Part shown: in pieces, positions 31,106-31,657 of the stretch
Layout: every line of letters begins with the position of its first letter
Numbering within the stretch: the first letter of the stretch is position 1
Source: a virus
DNA length: 31,657 bases
Virus record (IMG/VR): IMGVR_UViG_3300022907_000061
Location: 1 to 31,657 of that record
Strand: one strand, 5' to 3'
Notes under the pieces: model-generated
Databases searched by the model: none
The model's input: the letters and a program-made list of their open reading frames with translations, nothing else
Told to the model about the DNA's origin: nothing
Translations under genes and position numbers: made by a program

Positions 31106-31657
31106 TGTTAGGTATTTACGGTGATAGCTACGCTGAACCCGGAGGATATTCGTGGATAGATTATCTTGACAAAAATTTCAAATGTTTTAGCAAAGGCGGT
31201 AGCAGTATAGATTATTCCTATTACAAATTTTGCGAAACACAGAAACAATTTGACGAAATAATTTTTGTTGTAAGTAGTTTTGACAGAGGAAGTTTGTTTA
31301 CACTAGAAGAAAATAAACCTGTCCATTTAGCATTTTATCAAAATGCGGATATAGAAGATTTAAAATTTTCTAACACTGATAAAATGGATAGGAATGAACG
31401 TAAAGTATACAAAAAATACTATAATAAAATCTGGCCAATAGTTAATAATGAAATAAAAAAATTAAAATTATTTGACAGCAATATAATGTATCACAATGCT
31501 TATATTGACAGTATAAAATTTCAACGTCCAGACGCACACATAATTTATGCCTTTCCATTTCCAAATCGTAGTGATGTAGGAATGATAAACATCAGTCAGT
31601 TAGATTGGAATGCTCTAAATCTTTCAGAACACGATGATTTTAGATGCTGCCATATGA
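31105..31657 (+). CDS. SGNH/GDSL-like hydrolase (right-truncated)
   Basis: The ATG at 31105 opens a frame that runs off the right edge (184 codons visible). It begins MLGIYGDSYAEPGGYSWIDY, with a GDS motif as in block I of SGNH hydrolases, followed by KGGSSIDYSYY (block II-like Gly). The visible end, HDDFRCCHM, has a D-x-x-x-x-H arrangement recalling the late Asp-His part of such enzymes. SGNH proteins often add or remove O-acetyl groups on glycans, which fits the cluster. The enzyme assignment rests on short motifs only. Confidence 0.7.
   Translation, partial: MLGIYGDSYAEPGGYSWIDYLDKNFKCFSKGGSSIDYSYYKFCETQKQFDEIIFVVSSFDRGSLFTLEENKPVHLAFYQNADIEDLKFSNTDKMDRNERKVYKKYYNKIWPIVNNEIKKLKLFDSNIMYHNAYIDSIKFQRPDAHIIYAFPFPNRSDVGMINISQLDWNALNLSEHDDFRCCHM

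Noticed and set aside
1-31657. tRNA genes, CRISPR arrays, insertion sequences and attachment sites
   Set aside because: I looked for cloverleaf-like segments, spaced direct repeats, transposase genes and terminal inverted repeats and saw none that I could support.

Overview
The window is a 31.7-kb piece of an AT-rich T4-like myovirus genome. Neck proteins (gp13, gp14), tail sheath (gp18), sheath stabiliser (gp15), tail tube (gp19), head completion (gp4), both terminase subunits (gp16, gp17), single-strand binding protein (gp32), UvsX, UvsY and UvsW are recognisable from protein sequence. Their sequences resemble those of marine T4-like phages (cyanophages and SAR11 phages) more than coliphage T4. 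The low GC content fits an AT-rich marine host such as SAR11 or Prochlorococcus, but no gene here fixes the host. I saw no tRNA, rRNA, CRISPR array or insertion sequence.

Layout. 1-3461: the 3' end of an unknown plus-strand gene, then three minus-strand genes (Nudix hydrolase, gp15, gp14). 3483-16057: a mostly plus-strand virion block: gp13, a minus-strand DUF3310-like gene, gp18, gp19, a second tube-like protein, a small conserved protein, gp4, gp16, two conserved proteins, gp17 and a long Cys-rich multidomain protein. Portal and prohead genes (gp20-gp23) are not here, so gene order differs from T4. 16058-18998: a recombination module of gp32, uvsX, a small acidic protein and uvsY. 19006-26866: a glycan island with a sugar-nucleotidyltransferase, two methyltransferases, a cytidylyltransferase-cupin fusion and several glycosyltransferases. 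26883-30057: an unknown protein with its own sigma70-like promoter, uvsW and a conserved protein. 30067-31657: a cupin, another glycosyltransferase and a truncated SGNH-like protein, so glycan genes resume after uvsW.

Regulation. T4-type late promoters (consensus near NTAAATA) precede many genes, and sigma70-like promoters precede gp32, the DUF3310-like gene and the 26883 gene. Intrinsic terminators or stable hairpins follow gp18, gp19, the 11742 gene, the Cys-rich protein and gp32, and a textbook terminator lies inside uvsY. At several genes the late promoter is so close to the start codon that the expected transcription start falls on or beside the ATG. This points to leaderless late mRNAs as one of two translation-initiation classes; the other class has clear Shine-Dalgarno sites.

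The genes together suggest a phage that builds a contractile-tailed virion, replicates by T4-style recombination, and carries enzymes to make and attach an activated, methylated glycan, either on the virion or on the host surface. That last role is inference.
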